Shown here piece by piece: positions 16,215 through 24,792 of a DNA stretch of 64,000 nt. The first letter of the stretch is position 1. Every line of letters starts with the position of its first letter. Under the pieces are notes generated by a model. The model was not told where the DNA came from. It ran no database searches and saw only the letters and a list, made by a program, of their open reading frames with translations. A program made the translations under genes and the position numbers. This DNA comes from an uncultured Alphaproteobacteria bacterium (GTDB lineage: Bacteria > Pseudomonadota > Alphaproteobacteria > HIMB59), in contig CABZNL010000001.1 in assembly GCA_902527045.1 (NCBI GenBank), positions 109,750 to 173,749 of the forward strand, written 5' to 3'.

Positions 16215-17123
16215 ATGGCAGACAAAATTGATGGAAAAGCTTTCGCAGCGAAAATTAGATCTGAGGTTAAAGAGGACGCCGATAAATTAATCACTCAAAA
16301 ACAAGTAGATCCTTGCTTAGCAGTCGTATTAGTTGGCGAAAATCCTGCCAGTAAAGTGTATGTTGGCCAAAAATCCAAAATGGCCGCTGAGTGCAATATC
16401 AAAACCAAAGATTTCAAATTAGATGCGAGCACAGATCAAGAGACATTGCTAAAATTAGTTGATGAGCTAAATAACGATAGCACAGTCCATGGTATTTTAG
16501 TGCAATTACCACTGCCTAAACAAATTGATGAGAGAAAAGTCATTGATGCCATAGTCGTTGAAAAAGACGTTGATGGTTTTCATGCTATTAATGCAGGTAG
16601 ACTATCTATTGGTGGGGCTATGTTAAAAAAAGCATTTATTCCCTGCACTCCTTTAGGCTCTCTATTACTTTTAAAAGATAAAGTGGAAGACTTAAAAGGA
16701 AAGAATGCTGTTGTGATTGGAAGATCAAATATCGTAGGAAAACCGATGTCACAACTTTTAATTGAAGAGTCTTGTACCGTCACAGTAGTCCATTCTAAAA
16801 CTAAAAATATAGAACATGTGTGCGCTCAAGCAGATATTATTGTGGCCGCCATTGGTAGGGCAGAGATGATTGATGCAAATTGGTTAAAAGAAGGTGCTGT
16901 CGTGATTGATGTTGGTATCAATCGAATACCTGTCACAAAAGAAGACGGGAGTGAGGGCAGTAAAATTGTTGGTGATGTAAATTTTGAAAGTGCCTCAGCA
17001 AAAGCATCTATGATTACTCCAGTTCCAGGAGGTGTTGGTCCAATGACAATTGCATGTTTGTTAAGAAATACTGTTACTTCCGCTTATCGTCATGCAGGTC
17101 TTGACGACCCACGGTCTATTTAA
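16215..17123 (+). CDS. folD: Methylenetetrahydrofolate dehydrogenase/cyclohydrolase FolD
   Basis: A 302-residue bifunctional enzyme interconverting methylene-, methenyl- and 10-formyl-tetrahydrofolate with NADP. The catalytic Lys is in [12 protein letters not shown] (YxxxK motif), then [14 protein letters not shown] and [13 protein letters not shown], the dinucleotide loop [16 protein letters not shown], and the C-terminal [18 protein letters not shown]. The ATG follows an AGGGAG ribosome binding site by about eight bases. It converges on argG with a 5-bp gap. Confidence 0.98.
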   Translation: MADKIDGKAFAAKIRSEVKEDADKLITQKQVDPCLAVVLVGENPASKVYVGQKSKMAAECNIKTKDFKLDASTDQETLLKLVDELNNDSTVHGILVQLPLPKQIDERKVIDAIVVEKDVDGFHAINAGRLSIGGAMLKKAFIPCTPLGSLLLLKDKVEDLKGKNAVVIGRSNIVGKPMSQLLIEESCTVTVVHSKTKNIEHVCAQADIIVAAIGRAEMIDANWLKEGAVVIDVGINRIPVTKEDGSEGSKIVGDVNFESASAKASMITPVPGGVGPMTIACLLRNTVTSAYRHAGLDDPRSI

Positions 17124-17128
17124 AGTAA

Positions 17129-18322
17129 TTAAAATTTAAGTTTATTTTTTTTTAATCTTAAAGCATTGAGTTTAATAAAACCCTCTGCATCACGTTGATC
17201 GTAATTAGACGACTCAAAGGTTGCAAGATCTTCATCGTATAAACTATTGGGGGACTGTCTTCCAATAACAATCACATTCCCTTTGTATAGAGCTAGCCTT
17301 ACTTGCCCATTGACTCTTTTCTGAGTGGCATCAATTGCTTTTTGCATCATCGCTCTCTCTGGAGCAAACCAATAGCCGTTATAAACTAATCGTGCATACT
17401 TGGGCATGAGTTCGTCTTTTGTAAAAACTTCCTCTCTATCTAGAGTAATGCTTTCTATAGCACGGTGGGCTTTTAAAAGAATTGTTCCACCTGGTGTTTC
17501 ATAAACACCACGGGATTTTATTCCAACATACCTGTTCTCCACGATATCTACTCTTCCAATTCCATTAGCAGCGCCTAATTTATTCAACTTTTCTAATAAA
17601 TTAAAGGGCGAGAGTTTTTTTCCATTAATAGCTATAGGATCACCGTTTTTAAATTGTATGGTAATTACTGTCTCTTTATTCGGAGCTGACTGAGGGCTTT
17701 TAGAGATACCAAAAACGTTTTCCGGTGGTCTTTTCCAAGGATCTTCAAGGATTTTTCCCTCTGCGGACCTGTGTAATACATTTGCGTCCACACTATAAGG
17801 TGACTCTTTTTTATTATGTTTCATAATAGGAATTTTATTTTGAGCTGCGAATTCTAAGAGTTTTGTTCTAGATGACAGGTCCCATTCTCTCCAAGGTGCA
17901 ATCACTTTTATTTTTGGCTCCAAAGCGTAATAAGAAAACTCAAAGCGAACCTGGTCGTTTCCTTTACCTGTGGCGCCATGCGAGACGGCATTTGCTTTTT
18001 CTTTTTTTGCAATTTCAATTTGTCTTTTCGCAATGAGTGGTCGAGCAATAGACGTTCCTAAAAGATATTCCCCCTCGTAGATTGTATTACAACGAAACAT
18101 AGGAAAAACATAATCACGAACAAATTCTTCTTTTAAATTTTCGATGTATATTTTTTTTGCGCCAAGTTTTTTTGCTTTAGCTTTGGCTTCTGTGAGCTCT
18201 GCCCCTTGCCCCAGATCTGCTGCATAGGCAATGACATCGGCGTTATACACTGTTTGTAACCATTTTAAAATAACGCTTGTATCTAATCCACCTGAGTAGG
18301 CTAAAACAATTTTATTTTTCAT
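17129..18322 (-). CDS. argG: Argininosuccinate synthase
   Basis: A 397-residue enzyme making argininosuccinate from citrulline and aspartate. The PP-loop [17 protein letters not shown] lies near the N-terminus, with [15 protein letters not shown] and the citrulline-binding region [20 protein letters not shown]. The length is that of the bacterial enzyme (about 400). It lies downstream of, and 4 bp from, an IalB-like gene on the same strand. Confidence 0.98.
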   Translation of the reverse strand: MKNKIVLAYSGGLDTSVILKWLQTVYNADVIAYAADLGQGAELTEAKAKAKKLGAKKIYIENLKEEFVRDYVFPMFRCNTIYEGEYLLGTSIARPLIAKRQIEIAKKEKANAVSHGATGKGNDQVRFEFSYYALEPKIKVIAPWREWDLSSRTKLLEFAAQNKIPIMKHNKKESPYSVDANVLHRSAEGKILEDPWKRPPENVFGISKSPQSAPNKETVITIQFKNGDPIAINGKKLSPFNLLEKLNKLGAANGIGRVDIVENRYVGIKSRGVYETPGGTILLKAHRAIESITLDREEVFTKDELMPKYARLVYNGYWFAPERAMMQKAIDATQKRVNGQVRLALYKGNVIVIGRQSPNSLYDEDLATFESSNYDQRDAEGFIKLNALRLKKNKLKF

Positions 18323-18326
18323 TTTC

Positions 18327-18803
18327 TTAGCAGTCTTGTTGAAGAGAATTATATGCGCTAGTAAAGCCTATAAGCGTATATGTATCTGTTGTTTCTGTTC
18401 CCCTTTTTGAATAACCAACAACTGTCATTTTTTTTCCCGCTTTCAGTGCTTTGATTATAACAGTATCGTCTGCCATCGACCAAGCAGAGTCATCTTCTCC
18501 AAAAAATTGGTAGCTGTTTGAGTCGATTGTTACCTTTACATATTTTTGGGAGTCATAAGGGTAACCCGCATCTACTCTGACGTATTCGGCGGCTCCTTCT
18601 TTAAAAACATAAAAGAGAACAGCGCCTCTGTTTGTATAATCGCCCTTTTCAGATGTTGGAACTTGAAAAATAGAGCACGTTTTGTTGTTTATTTTTTTAA
18701 AGGACCATTTGCCATGATCGAAATCTATGGAGTGATTAGCCAACGCATTACTTATTAATAAGCTCAAGCCTAAGACCAAATATAATAATTTTTGTTTAAA
18801 CAT
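18327..18803 (-). CDS. Periplasmic IalB-like (invasion-associated locus B) protein
   Basis: A 158-residue exported protein with a signal peptide (about 1-22, ending ALA). The mature part begins [20 protein letters not shown] and later has [23 protein letters not shown] and [43 protein letters not shown]. The W-Cys-start, the 'ALKAGKKM' strand and the closing Cys after a Phe/helix resemble the IalB family common in alphaproteobacteria, whose function outside Bartonella is not known. Two Cys (in TCSIF and the C-terminal QQDC) may form a disulfide. Family assignment is by pattern only. Confidence 0.6.
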   Translation of the reverse strand: MFKQKLLYLVLGLSLLISNALANHSIDFDHGKWSFKKINNKTCSIFQVPTSEKGDYTNRGAVLFYVFKEGAAEYVRVDAGYPYDSQKYVKVTIDSNSYQFFGEDDSAWSMADDTVIIKALKAGKKMTVVGYSKRGTETTDTYTLIGFTSAYNSLQQDC

Positions 18804-18873
18804 GCTGATTTGATGTCAGAGAATATACCAATTAAGATTGCTTTTTAAAATAATAAATGGAATGATGAATATT

Positions 18874-18885
18874 GGAGAGATTATG
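18874..18885 (+). promoter_or_regulatory. Ribosome binding site deciding the sigma-factor start
   Basis: GGAGAG at 18874-18879 is followed by ATG at 18883. This favours that start over upstream in-frame candidates at 18838-18866, which have no Shine-Dalgarno sequence and would add residues not seen in ECF sigma factors. Confidence 0.6.
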
Positions 18886-19479
18886 GCAAAAGAGAAAAGT
18901 CCCTTTGTGGATGCATTAAAGAATATAGCTGAAAGACAGGATATTCAGAGTTTTAAGAAAATTTTTGATTATTTTGGTCCAAGACTAAAATCCTTTTTAA
19001 TGAAATCTGGTGCAGATGAAGCCATCGCAGAGGAGATAATTCAAGAGACTATGACCATAATCTGGACTAAAGCTGATTATTATGACTCCTCTGTCGCGTC
19101 CCCCAGTACATGGATTTATACCATCGCTCGAAATAAAAAAATTGATATCTTAAGAAAAACAAGAAAAGCCATTTTAGAGGATATTGATACCGCCATATTG
19201 CCTCCTGTAGAGTCGAAAGCTGATGAAAATATAGAGCACGATCAAAAATTTGAAATGATTGCAAAATATTTAGATGACCTTCCAAAGGATCAATTGGATC
19301 TGTTAAAAATGAATTTTTTTGAAGAAAAATCACACGGGGAGATTGCAGAAATCACGAAAATCCCATTAGGTACAGTAAAATCTAGGATTCGACTGGCTTT
19401 AGAGAAGATCCGCGGCAAATTGGAACAAGATGGCAGTATGGCTAATCTAATATCTAACAACGAAAGTATGGTTAATTGA
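18883..19479 (+). CDS. ECF (extracytoplasmic function) sigma-70 factor
   Basis: A 198-residue sigma factor with region 2 (FDYFGPRLKSFLMKSGADEAIAEEIIQETMTIIWTKA, then the -10 contact segment STWIYTIARNKKIDILRK) and region 4 (LDLLKMNFFEEKSHGEIAEITKIPLGTVKSRIRLALEKIR). It resembles the RpoE of Rhodobacter that responds to singlet oxygen (ECF11 type), and the gene after it encodes a ChrR-like cupin protein, its usual anti-sigma partner. The two genes overlap by one base (TGATG). A frame open from 18838 would add 15 residues, but the GGAGAG site supports ATG 18883. Regulon unknown. Confidence 0.92.
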   Translation: MAKEKSPFVDALKNIAERQDIQSFKKIFDYFGPRLKSFLMKSGADEAIAEEIIQETMTIIWTKADYYDSSVASPSTWIYTIARNKKIDILRKTRKAILEDIDTAILPPVESKADENIEHDQKFEMIAKYLDDLPKDQLDLLKMNFFEEKSHGEIAEITKIPLGTVKSRIRLALEKIRGKLEQDGSMANLISNNESMVN

Positions 19480-20093
19480 TGACATACGAAATACTCAGTA
19501 CACCTGTAAATTCTCCTGCGAGTCTTTTATTTAAGCAATGTTTAGCTGAAATTGATCCGGAAAATAGATTGCTCAACTCTGCCATGAACGAAGTTGGAGG
19601 TTATTTTCTATTTAGATCTGAAGAAATTCCCCTTTCTAATAATTTATGGGACAGGGTTTTAGATCGGACAAAAAATGTTAAGTCACCATCTAAAATCAGC
19701 GATGAACACGATCCATTACTTAGCCAATTACCTATTACTCTTAGAAGTCATTTAAAAAATAATGACGTAAAATGGAAATCTTTTAAAGACGTTAAAGTTG
19801 CATCACTTCTTCCAAAGGAAAATAATGAGAAGCTAGAACTTATCCACGTAATGCCTGGAGCTAAGATACCTCAACACACTCATGAAGGAAATGAAAGTTT
19901 TTTAGTATTACACGGATCTTATAGTGATGAGTACGGAAGTTATAAACAAGGCTCTGTTCAGGTTAGAAGTGACGATCACGACCACACACCTGTTGGTCAC
20001 GCACAAACCGGATGTATTGGTTTAGCTTACACCCATGGTAAAATCAAATTCTCTGGTAAATTTGGTAAGTTGCTTAACCTAATAGCAAATTAA
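19479..20093 (+). CDS. ChrR-like cupin protein (putative anti-sigma factor lacking the zinc motif)
   Basis: A 204-residue protein. The C-terminal cupin domain is clear: HVMPGAKIPQHTHEGNESFLVLHGSYSDEYG, with H133, H135 and E139 and then H169 (in RSDDHDHTPVGH) in the spacing of the ChrR metal site. In ChrR the N-terminal domain binds sigma through zinc held by His and an H-X3-C-X2-C motif. Here residues 1-70 contain only one Cys (C21) and no His, so that zinc site is missing. ATG 19479 overlaps the sigma stop by one base; an in-frame TTG three bases earlier is an alternative start. The pairing with sigma is kept, but control must work differently (inference). Confidence 0.82.
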   Translation: MTYEILSTPVNSPASLLFKQCLAEIDPENRLLNSAMNEVGGYFLFRSEEIPLSNNLWDRVLDRTKNVKSPSKISDEHDPLLSQLPITLRSHLKNNDVKWKSFKDVKVASLLPKENNEKLELIHVMPGAKIPQHTHEGNESFLVLHGSYSDEYGSYKQGSVQVRSDDHDHTPVGHAQTGCIGLAYTHGKIKFSGKFGKLLNLIAN

Positions 20094-20100
20094 TTTTAAT

Positions 20101-20499
20101 CTAGATAATATATAAAATGTGTGCTGGTGCTATACCTGCAGTTAACATTAACCTTAAAATGAAATAGTCCGTTTGTATTATTTTTTCTTTAAAATAAAAA
20201 AAGAAATCAAAACATAAAACGATGAAGTAGCCTATGATAAAAAACCCAATTGTTTCATCAAATTTTAAATCAAATGCTAACACTAAAAATGCATAAACTG
20301 CAGGGCAGACACTAAATAAAATTGCAATATTATTTTTTGATTGAAGATAAACACCCCAATACACTGCACCTAAAAACGACATGATTACTGCAGAATAATA
20401 AACAAACATATCTTTGTTAAAATCAAGAAAGATTAAATCGATATTATAAAAGCAAAGATAAAAAGGAATTAAACCAGGAATACCTATCAGGTAAATCAT
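20101..20499 (-). CDS. DUF3429 family membrane protein
   Basis: A 132-residue protein with four hydrophobic segments. It begins IGIPGLIPFYLCFY and has YYSAVIMSFLGAVYWGVYLQS, matching the DUF3429 pattern (LGLxGLIPF...Y.A.ILSFLGGIHWG). Function is unknown. Its start overlaps the phhB stop by 4 bp in a leftward cluster with an aldo/keto reductase. Confidence 0.75.
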   Translation of the reverse strand: MIYLIGIPGLIPFYLCFYNIDLIFLDFNKDMFVYYSAVIMSFLGAVYWGVYLQSKNNIAILFSVCPAVYAFLVLAFDLKFDETIGFFIIGYFIVLCFDFFFYFKEKIIQTDYFILRLMLTAGIAPAHILYII

Positions 20500-20738
20500 T
20501 CTTGATAAAGTTTATCGATTTGCTCTGCTAAATCTAGATCTCTTTGGGTGACTTTCTGTACGTCATGAGAAATTAGAGCGATAGTAACACTGCCGTAATC
20601 TAAAATTATTTGAGGGTGGTGATTTTTTTTTTCAGATAGCATTGCTACTTGACTTGTAAATGCAAAGCTTTTTCTGTAATTTTTAAAAGCAAAAGTTTTT
20701 GTTAATCTTCCTTGATTGTCTTTTGGCCATCCAATCAT
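20496..20738 (-). CDS. phhB: Pterin-4a-carbinolamine dehydratase
   Basis: An 80-residue protein with the family signature: FKNYRKSFAFTSQVAMLSEKKNHHPQIILDYGSVTIALISHD. It carries the catalytic His-His-Pro and the later His of the 'T.D' strand. Typical length is 95-110, so the N-terminus is short. The enzyme dehydrates 4a-hydroxytetrahydropterin. No phenylalanine hydroxylase is visible here, so the pterin substrate in this organism is open. In marine bacteria it may serve molybdopterin- or folate-related recycling (inference). Confidence 0.9.
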   Translation of the reverse strand: MIGWPKDNQGRLTKTFAFKNYRKSFAFTSQVAMLSEKKNHHPQIILDYGSVTIALISHDVQKVTQRDLDLAEQIDKLYQE

Positions 20739-20741
20739 TTT

Positions 20742-21779
20742 TTAAGGTGCAGGAGATGGGTTGTCTTCATGCACCTCATCGATCTCATCTAGTATTTGTT
20801 TGGAGAGTTCTATATCTGCTGATTTTATATTCTCTTTTAACTGCTCCATTTTTGTTGCACCAATGATATTGCTTGTTACGAAGTCCTGTTGGTTCACAAA
20901 TGCCAATGATAACTCTGTGGGAGTTAATCCGTGGTTTTCTGCAATTTTACAATATTGATCTGTTGCATTGATTGATCTTTCATTGGTGTACCTAGTCCAA
21001 TCATCCCAAATTGTAAGTCTTGCTCCTTCAGGCTTTTTGGAATTTCGATATTTGCCCGTCAGCACCCCGCAAGCTAAGGGGGAGTAAGCTAACAAACCTA
21101 CCTGATCTCTTATGGATATTTCAGACATGCCCACCTCATAAGTGCGATTTAATAAACTATATGGGTTTTGCACAGACATTACCCTTGGTAAATTTTTATA
21201 ATTGGACAAATTAATATAGTTGGAGAGACCATAAGGTGTTTCATTAGATAATCCTAAATATCTGATTTTCCCTTGATCGACAAATTTTTTTGCTGTCTCT
21301 AAAATTTCTTCAAAGGGTGTCCAATCTTTTTCTTGCTTATAATTTTTATATCCTAATCTTCCAAAAAAATTTGTTTTCCTTTCAGGCCAGTGTAGTTGAT
21401 AAAGGTCAATGTAATCTGTTTGAAGTCTTTTTAAACTACCCTCCAGTGCTTCGGTAAAATGTTTCTCGTGAAATTGAAGACCACCACCCCTAATCCATCT
21501 CACATCTGGTCCAGCAACTTTTGATGCTAAAATTATTTTTTCCCTGTTATTTTTTTCTTTGAACCAATTGCCGATAATTCTTTCAGTAGCGCCGTAGGTA
21601 TTTTCTTTACCTTTGACTGAGTAATATTCTGCTGTATCAAAGAAGTTTACTCCTTTTTCCAAGGAGTAATCCATTTGCTCAAATGCGTCATTTTCGGTGT
21701 TTTGTTCTCCCCAAGTCATTGTTCCTAAACAAATAAGGCTTACTTTAAGATCTGTGTTTCCTAGGGGCTTAAATTTCAT
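20742..21779 (-). CDS. Aldo/keto reductase (Tas/YajO-type)
   Basis: A 345-residue TIM-barrel oxidoreductase. The catalytic set is readable: Asp and Tyr in NFFDTAEYY, Lys in IILASKVAG, and His in DYIDLYQLHWPER. The C-terminal NADPH-binding part contains NIIGATKMEQLKENI. The N-terminal MKFKPLGNTDLKVSLICLGTMTWGEQN is that of the Tas subgroup. Substrate unknown. It is the first gene of a leftward unit with phhB and DUF3429, 3 bp before phhB. Confidence 0.95.
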   Translation of the reverse strand: MKFKPLGNTDLKVSLICLGTMTWGEQNTENDAFEQMDYSLEKGVNFFDTAEYYSVKGKENTYGATERIIGNWFKEKNNREKIILASKVAGPDVRWIRGGGLQFHEKHFTEALEGSLKRLQTDYIDLYQLHWPERKTNFFGRLGYKNYKQEKDWTPFEEILETAKKFVDQGKIRYLGLSNETPYGLSNYINLSNYKNLPRVMSVQNPYSLLNRTYEVGMSEISIRDQVGLLAYSPLACGVLTGKYRNSKKPEGARLTIWDDWTRYTNERSINATDQYCKIAENHGLTPTELSLAFVNQQDFVTSNIIGATKMEQLKENIKSADIELSKQILDEIDEVHEDNPSPAP

Positions 21780-21849
21780 AAAATATTCATACGGTTTTAC
21801 TTGAAAAATATCAAGATAATAGCCATATTAAATTTAATAAGGAGAAACA

Positions 21850-22557
21850 ATGGTCGAATTAAAACAAAATACCTATTCGCAGTCACAATCTACAGCAATA
21901 GATCAGGGACTTAGAGATTATATGATGAAAGTCTATAATTATATGACATCTGGTTTAGCGATTAGTGGTTTAGTGGCATGGGGATTTTCTCAGTCTCCTA
22001 CTTTAATGGGGGCTATTTATGGCACTGCGCTTCAATGGGTTGTAATGCTTGCTCCACTTGGATTTATTTTCTTTTTAGGTGCAAGATTACAAAAGATGTC
22101 CCTATCTGCTGCTCAAATGACGTTTTGGGCTTTTGCTGCAGTAATGGGAATATCACTGTCTTATATATTCATAGTTTTTACAGGCGTGAGCATAGTTAGA
22201 GTATTTTTAATAACTAGCTGTACTTTTGCTGCGATGAGTATCTACGGATATACAACGAAGCGTGATTTAACTAAATTTGGTTCATTTCTAATCATGGGAC
22301 TAATAGGAATTATCATTGCAAGTATTGTGAATATCTTTTTACAAAGTTCAGCAATGCAATTTGTAATTTCATGTGTGGGTGTATTGGTGTTTGTAGGATT
22401 AACTGCATACGATACACAAAGAATTAAATCAACTTATTACCAAGTTGCTGGAACTGCTTTTGCAGGAAAAGCTGCCATCATGGGTGCACTGACATTATAC
22501 TTAGACTTTATAAATCTATTCATAATGTTGATGCAGTTGTTTGGTCAAAGAAGATAA
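21850..22557 (+). CDS. Bax inhibitor-1/YccA family membrane protein
   Basis: A 235-residue protein with seven hydrophobic segments. It starts DQGLRDYMMKVYNYMTSGLAISGLVAW, the alphaproteobacterial BI-1 opening. It ends with TAYDTQRIKSTYYQV and GALTLYLDFINLFIMLMQLFGQRR, the conserved C-terminal helices with the Asp residues of the calcium-leak pore. The ribosome binding site AAGGAG is at good spacing. A terminator follows at 22579. Family members are linked to membrane protein quality control (FtsH) and ion leak. Confidence 0.95.
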   Translation: MVELKQNTYSQSQSTAIDQGLRDYMMKVYNYMTSGLAISGLVAWGFSQSPTLMGAIYGTALQWVVMLAPLGFIFFLGARLQKMSLSAAQMTFWAFAAVMGISLSYIFIVFTGVSIVRVFLITSCTFAAMSIYGYTTKRDLTKFGSFLIMGLIGIIIASIVNIFLQSSAMQFVISCVGVLVFVGLTAYDTQRIKSTYYQVAGTAFAGKAAIMGALTLYLDFINLFIMLMQLFGQRR

Positions 22558-22578
22558 TTAAAGCTTCAATTTAATTTT

Positions 22579-22607
22579 AAGGGGTCGTTATGGGCCCCTT
22601 TTTTTTT
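22579..22607 (+). terminator. Rho-independent terminator after the BI-1 gene
   Basis: Stem AAGGGG with CCCCTT, loop TCGTTATGGG, then nine T residues. It begins 22 bases after the BI-1 stop. Confidence 0.88.
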
Positions 22608-22629
22608 ACTAGTTTTAAATATCAATTAT

Positions 22630-23538
22630 TTGATTTCTCATTATGATCCTCGCGTGATTGGATATATTCTAGCTATTGGTGCTGCAGCTACATGGTCTAT
22701 GGTGGCATTATCAGCAACTAGAATTGTTAGATATTTTGGGAGCTATAATTATAACTTATTAAGACTATTAGGTATCATAGTCCTATTCTTACCCTACGTT
22801 ATTTTTAATTGGGATCCTATATATTTTGATAAATCAATATTTATAGCAATTTTCTTATCTTCTGTTGTTGGCATTATAATAGGAGATACATTTTTATTTA
22901 TTTGCCTTAAGAGACTAGGTCCTAGAAGACAAGCTTTATTGTTTTCCTTACAAATTCCTTTTACAATTATCTTAGCAGAAATTTTTTTACAAACGCTACC
23001 CTCAATGATCGAACTGATTGGTTGTTGTTTAATTTTTTTCGGGATAGTAGTTGCAATTCAATTTAACCGAACAATTCCTGATGATGACTTGGAAAATATT
23101 CAAGGAAATAAATATGTAGGATTATTAGCTGGTGCAGGGCTAGCTCTTTGCCAAGCTATCGGGATCATTCTTATGAAGCCTGCTCTTGAAGCAACAGATC
23201 CTATTATTGTATCATATGTGAGAGTTGTAACTGCAGCAGTATTAATGTTTTTCAGCTTAGGGTTTTTAAAAAATAATAATCTTTTAGAAAAAATGAAAGA
23301 TGTAAAAAAAACTTTGTACAGTATTTTTCTAGGTTTTATGGGCATGGGTGTTGGCATGACAATGTTGATTATTGCGCTCAAAAATGGAGACCCTGGAATT
23401 ATTTCAACATTATCAAGCACGATGCCTATGATGATTATTCCAATATTATGGATTGTAACTAAAAATTATGCAGGTCATCTAGCGGTGATTGGAGCTTCTT
23501 TGACTTGCTTTGGGGCAGGTATTATTTTTTTAAGTTAA
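22630..23538 (+). CDS. DMT superfamily transporter (EamA type)
   Basis: A 302-residue membrane protein with about ten helices in two EamA repeats: the first ends near GCCLIFFGIVVAIQF and the second runs from YVGLLAGAGLALCQAIGIILMKPAL to the end. Exporters of metabolites or amino acids dominate this family; the substrate is unknown. The start is TTG at 22630, since no ATG precedes the first helix. The 3' end overlaps the convergent HemY-like gene by 4 bp. Confidence 0.9.
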   Translation: MISHYDPRVIGYILAIGAAATWSMVALSATRIVRYFGSYNYNLLRLLGIIVLFLPYVIFNWDPIYFDKSIFIAIFLSSVVGIIIGDTFLFICLKRLGPRRQALLFSLQIPFTIILAEIFLQTLPSMIELIGCCLIFFGIVVAIQFNRTIPDDDLENIQGNKYVGLLAGAGLALCQAIGIILMKPALEATDPIIVSYVRVVTAAVLMFFSLGFLKNNNLLEKMKDVKKTLYSIFLGFMGMGVGMTMLIIALKNGDPGIISTLSSTMPMMIIPILWIVTKNYAGHLAVIGASLTCFGAGIIFLS

Positions 23539-23966
23539 TCAGAACCTTTTTCTACGTTAACTATTTTTAGCTCTTTTGTTTTTTTAATTTGTGTTTGCAG
23601 AATTTTATTCAAGGGGTCTCTACCTAAATATTTTTTAAATTTTTTCTGACTTTGCGCTGCTTTATCTGTATTGCCCTCGGTGATTGCAACTAATGCGTCC
23701 CTTAAATGCTCTAATCCCTTTTGTTCATTAGAAGATTTGTAACGCATATATGCAGCACGTGGATAAATAAAAAGCTTGGTAAAGGCATAAGAAAATAAAA
23801 TTAAAAGAATTACAAATGTGATTAAGACAAAAAGAAGTTGAACAATAGGAATACTCAATTGCCATATACCTAAAACAAGAGATAAGTTACCAGCATTGTT
23901 AAACAAGTAAAAAAGAGCACCGTAACCAGTGACAAAAATAATTAAAATTATAAGTAGCCTTATCAT
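23535..23966 (-). CDS. HemY N-terminal-like membrane protein (truncated)
   Basis: A 143-residue protein with two membrane segments (about 2-20 and 42-66). The pattern NLSLVLGIWQLSIPIVQLL and then RAAYMRYKSSNEQKGLEHLRDALVAITEGNTDKAAQ matches the HemY N-terminal domain (G.v.l.wg.w.i..s......, then R....GL.al..GL.a...GD...A). Full HemY is 350-450 residues with a TPR domain, which is absent here. The true start ATG overlaps the stop of the upstream mitofilin-like gene by one base. In alphaproteobacteria HemY follows hemC, hemD and mitofilin; hemC and hemD are not here. Confidence 0.68.
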   Translation of the reverse strand: MIRLLIILIIFVTGYGALFYLFNNAGNLSLVLGIWQLSIPIVQLLFVLITFVILLILFSYAFTKLFIYPRAAYMRYKSSNEQKGLEHLRDALVAITEGNTDKAAQSQKKFKKYLGRDPLNKILQTQIKKTKELKIVNVEKGSD

Positions 23967-24763
23967 CAGATCATAGTCTCTAAAAAGTTTTGATTATCAT
24001 TATAGGTTTGTGCGAGCTGGTAAGACGATTTAAAGAATATTTTTTGGTTAGAATTTAATTTCTCATATTCGATTATTGCTTTTGCGTATTGTCGATTATA
24101 CATCGCATTTATAAACGATGGTAAAGGTTTTGAGGAATTTTTTGTAATTTGAATTTCAAAAATATTTTCGATGATTTTTTTAAACCACTGAAAATTGTTT
24201 TTTTTCATAAACTCTTTTTGTACATATTTATTTTCATTAATTTGTAGTTGCTGAATTGAATATGTATAATCGGGGATTGTAAGTAGTTCCTCAAATTTTT
24301 CATTTTTAAAAAATAAATATTGATTTTGAAGTTTTTGGATATGTTTATTTCGAATTTGTTGTTGATCAATATTAATAATGATTTGATTGATAGATAAAAT
24401 TAATTCATATGCTTCATCATTGGACAGAGTGATCTGTTGTGGTTCTGGCTCAGGCTGAACTATTGTGGGCTGTGGAATATTTTGAACATTTTGTGCTAGT
24501 TCTAGTATTAAAGACTCGAGGCGATCAACTTTATCTTCGAGTTCTTTATTATTTAGCTCATTAACTGATGGTGCCTCTTTTTCAATCTCTAGTATTTGAG
24601 TTTCTTGCTTTGATTTACTAAACTGAGGTATATCAAATAACAAAAGGTTATTTCGATAAAGGTAGCCTGCGCCTACAGTAATTATGATTAAAAGGATAAA
24701 AATTAAAAAAAGATTTCGTTGAAAAATACTTTTTTTACTATCATTTTTTTGATTTTCAGACAT
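23966..24763 (-). CDS. Mitofilin-like inner-membrane protein (COG4223-like)
   Basis: A 265-residue protein: a cytoplasmic 15-residue start, one membrane helix (about 17-36), a coiled-coil-prone segment (EIEKEAPSVNELNNKELEDKVDRLESLILELAQNVQN) and a helical periplasmic domain. This layout, followed by a HemY-like gene and divergent from tsaD, is that of the alphaproteobacterial mitofilin-type gene of the hem neighbourhood. Sequence alone is too diverged to prove it. It may shape membranes as MICOS Mic60 does (family knowledge, not seen here). Confidence 0.55.
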   Translation of the reverse strand: MSENQKNDSKKSIFQRNLFLIFILLIIITVGAGYLYRNNLLLFDIPQFSKSKQETQILEIEKEAPSVNELNNKELEDKVDRLESLILELAQNVQNIPQPTIVQPEPEPQQITLSNDEAYELILSINQIIINIDQQQIRNKHIQKLQNQYLFFKNEKFEELLTIPDYTYSIQQLQINENKYVQKEFMKKNNFQWFKKIIENIFEIQITKNSSKPLPSFINAMYNRQYAKAIIEYEKLNSNQKIFFKSSYQLAQTYNDNQNFLETMI

Positions 24764-24792
24764 TCAATAAGAATCTATATTTTTTTATAATA

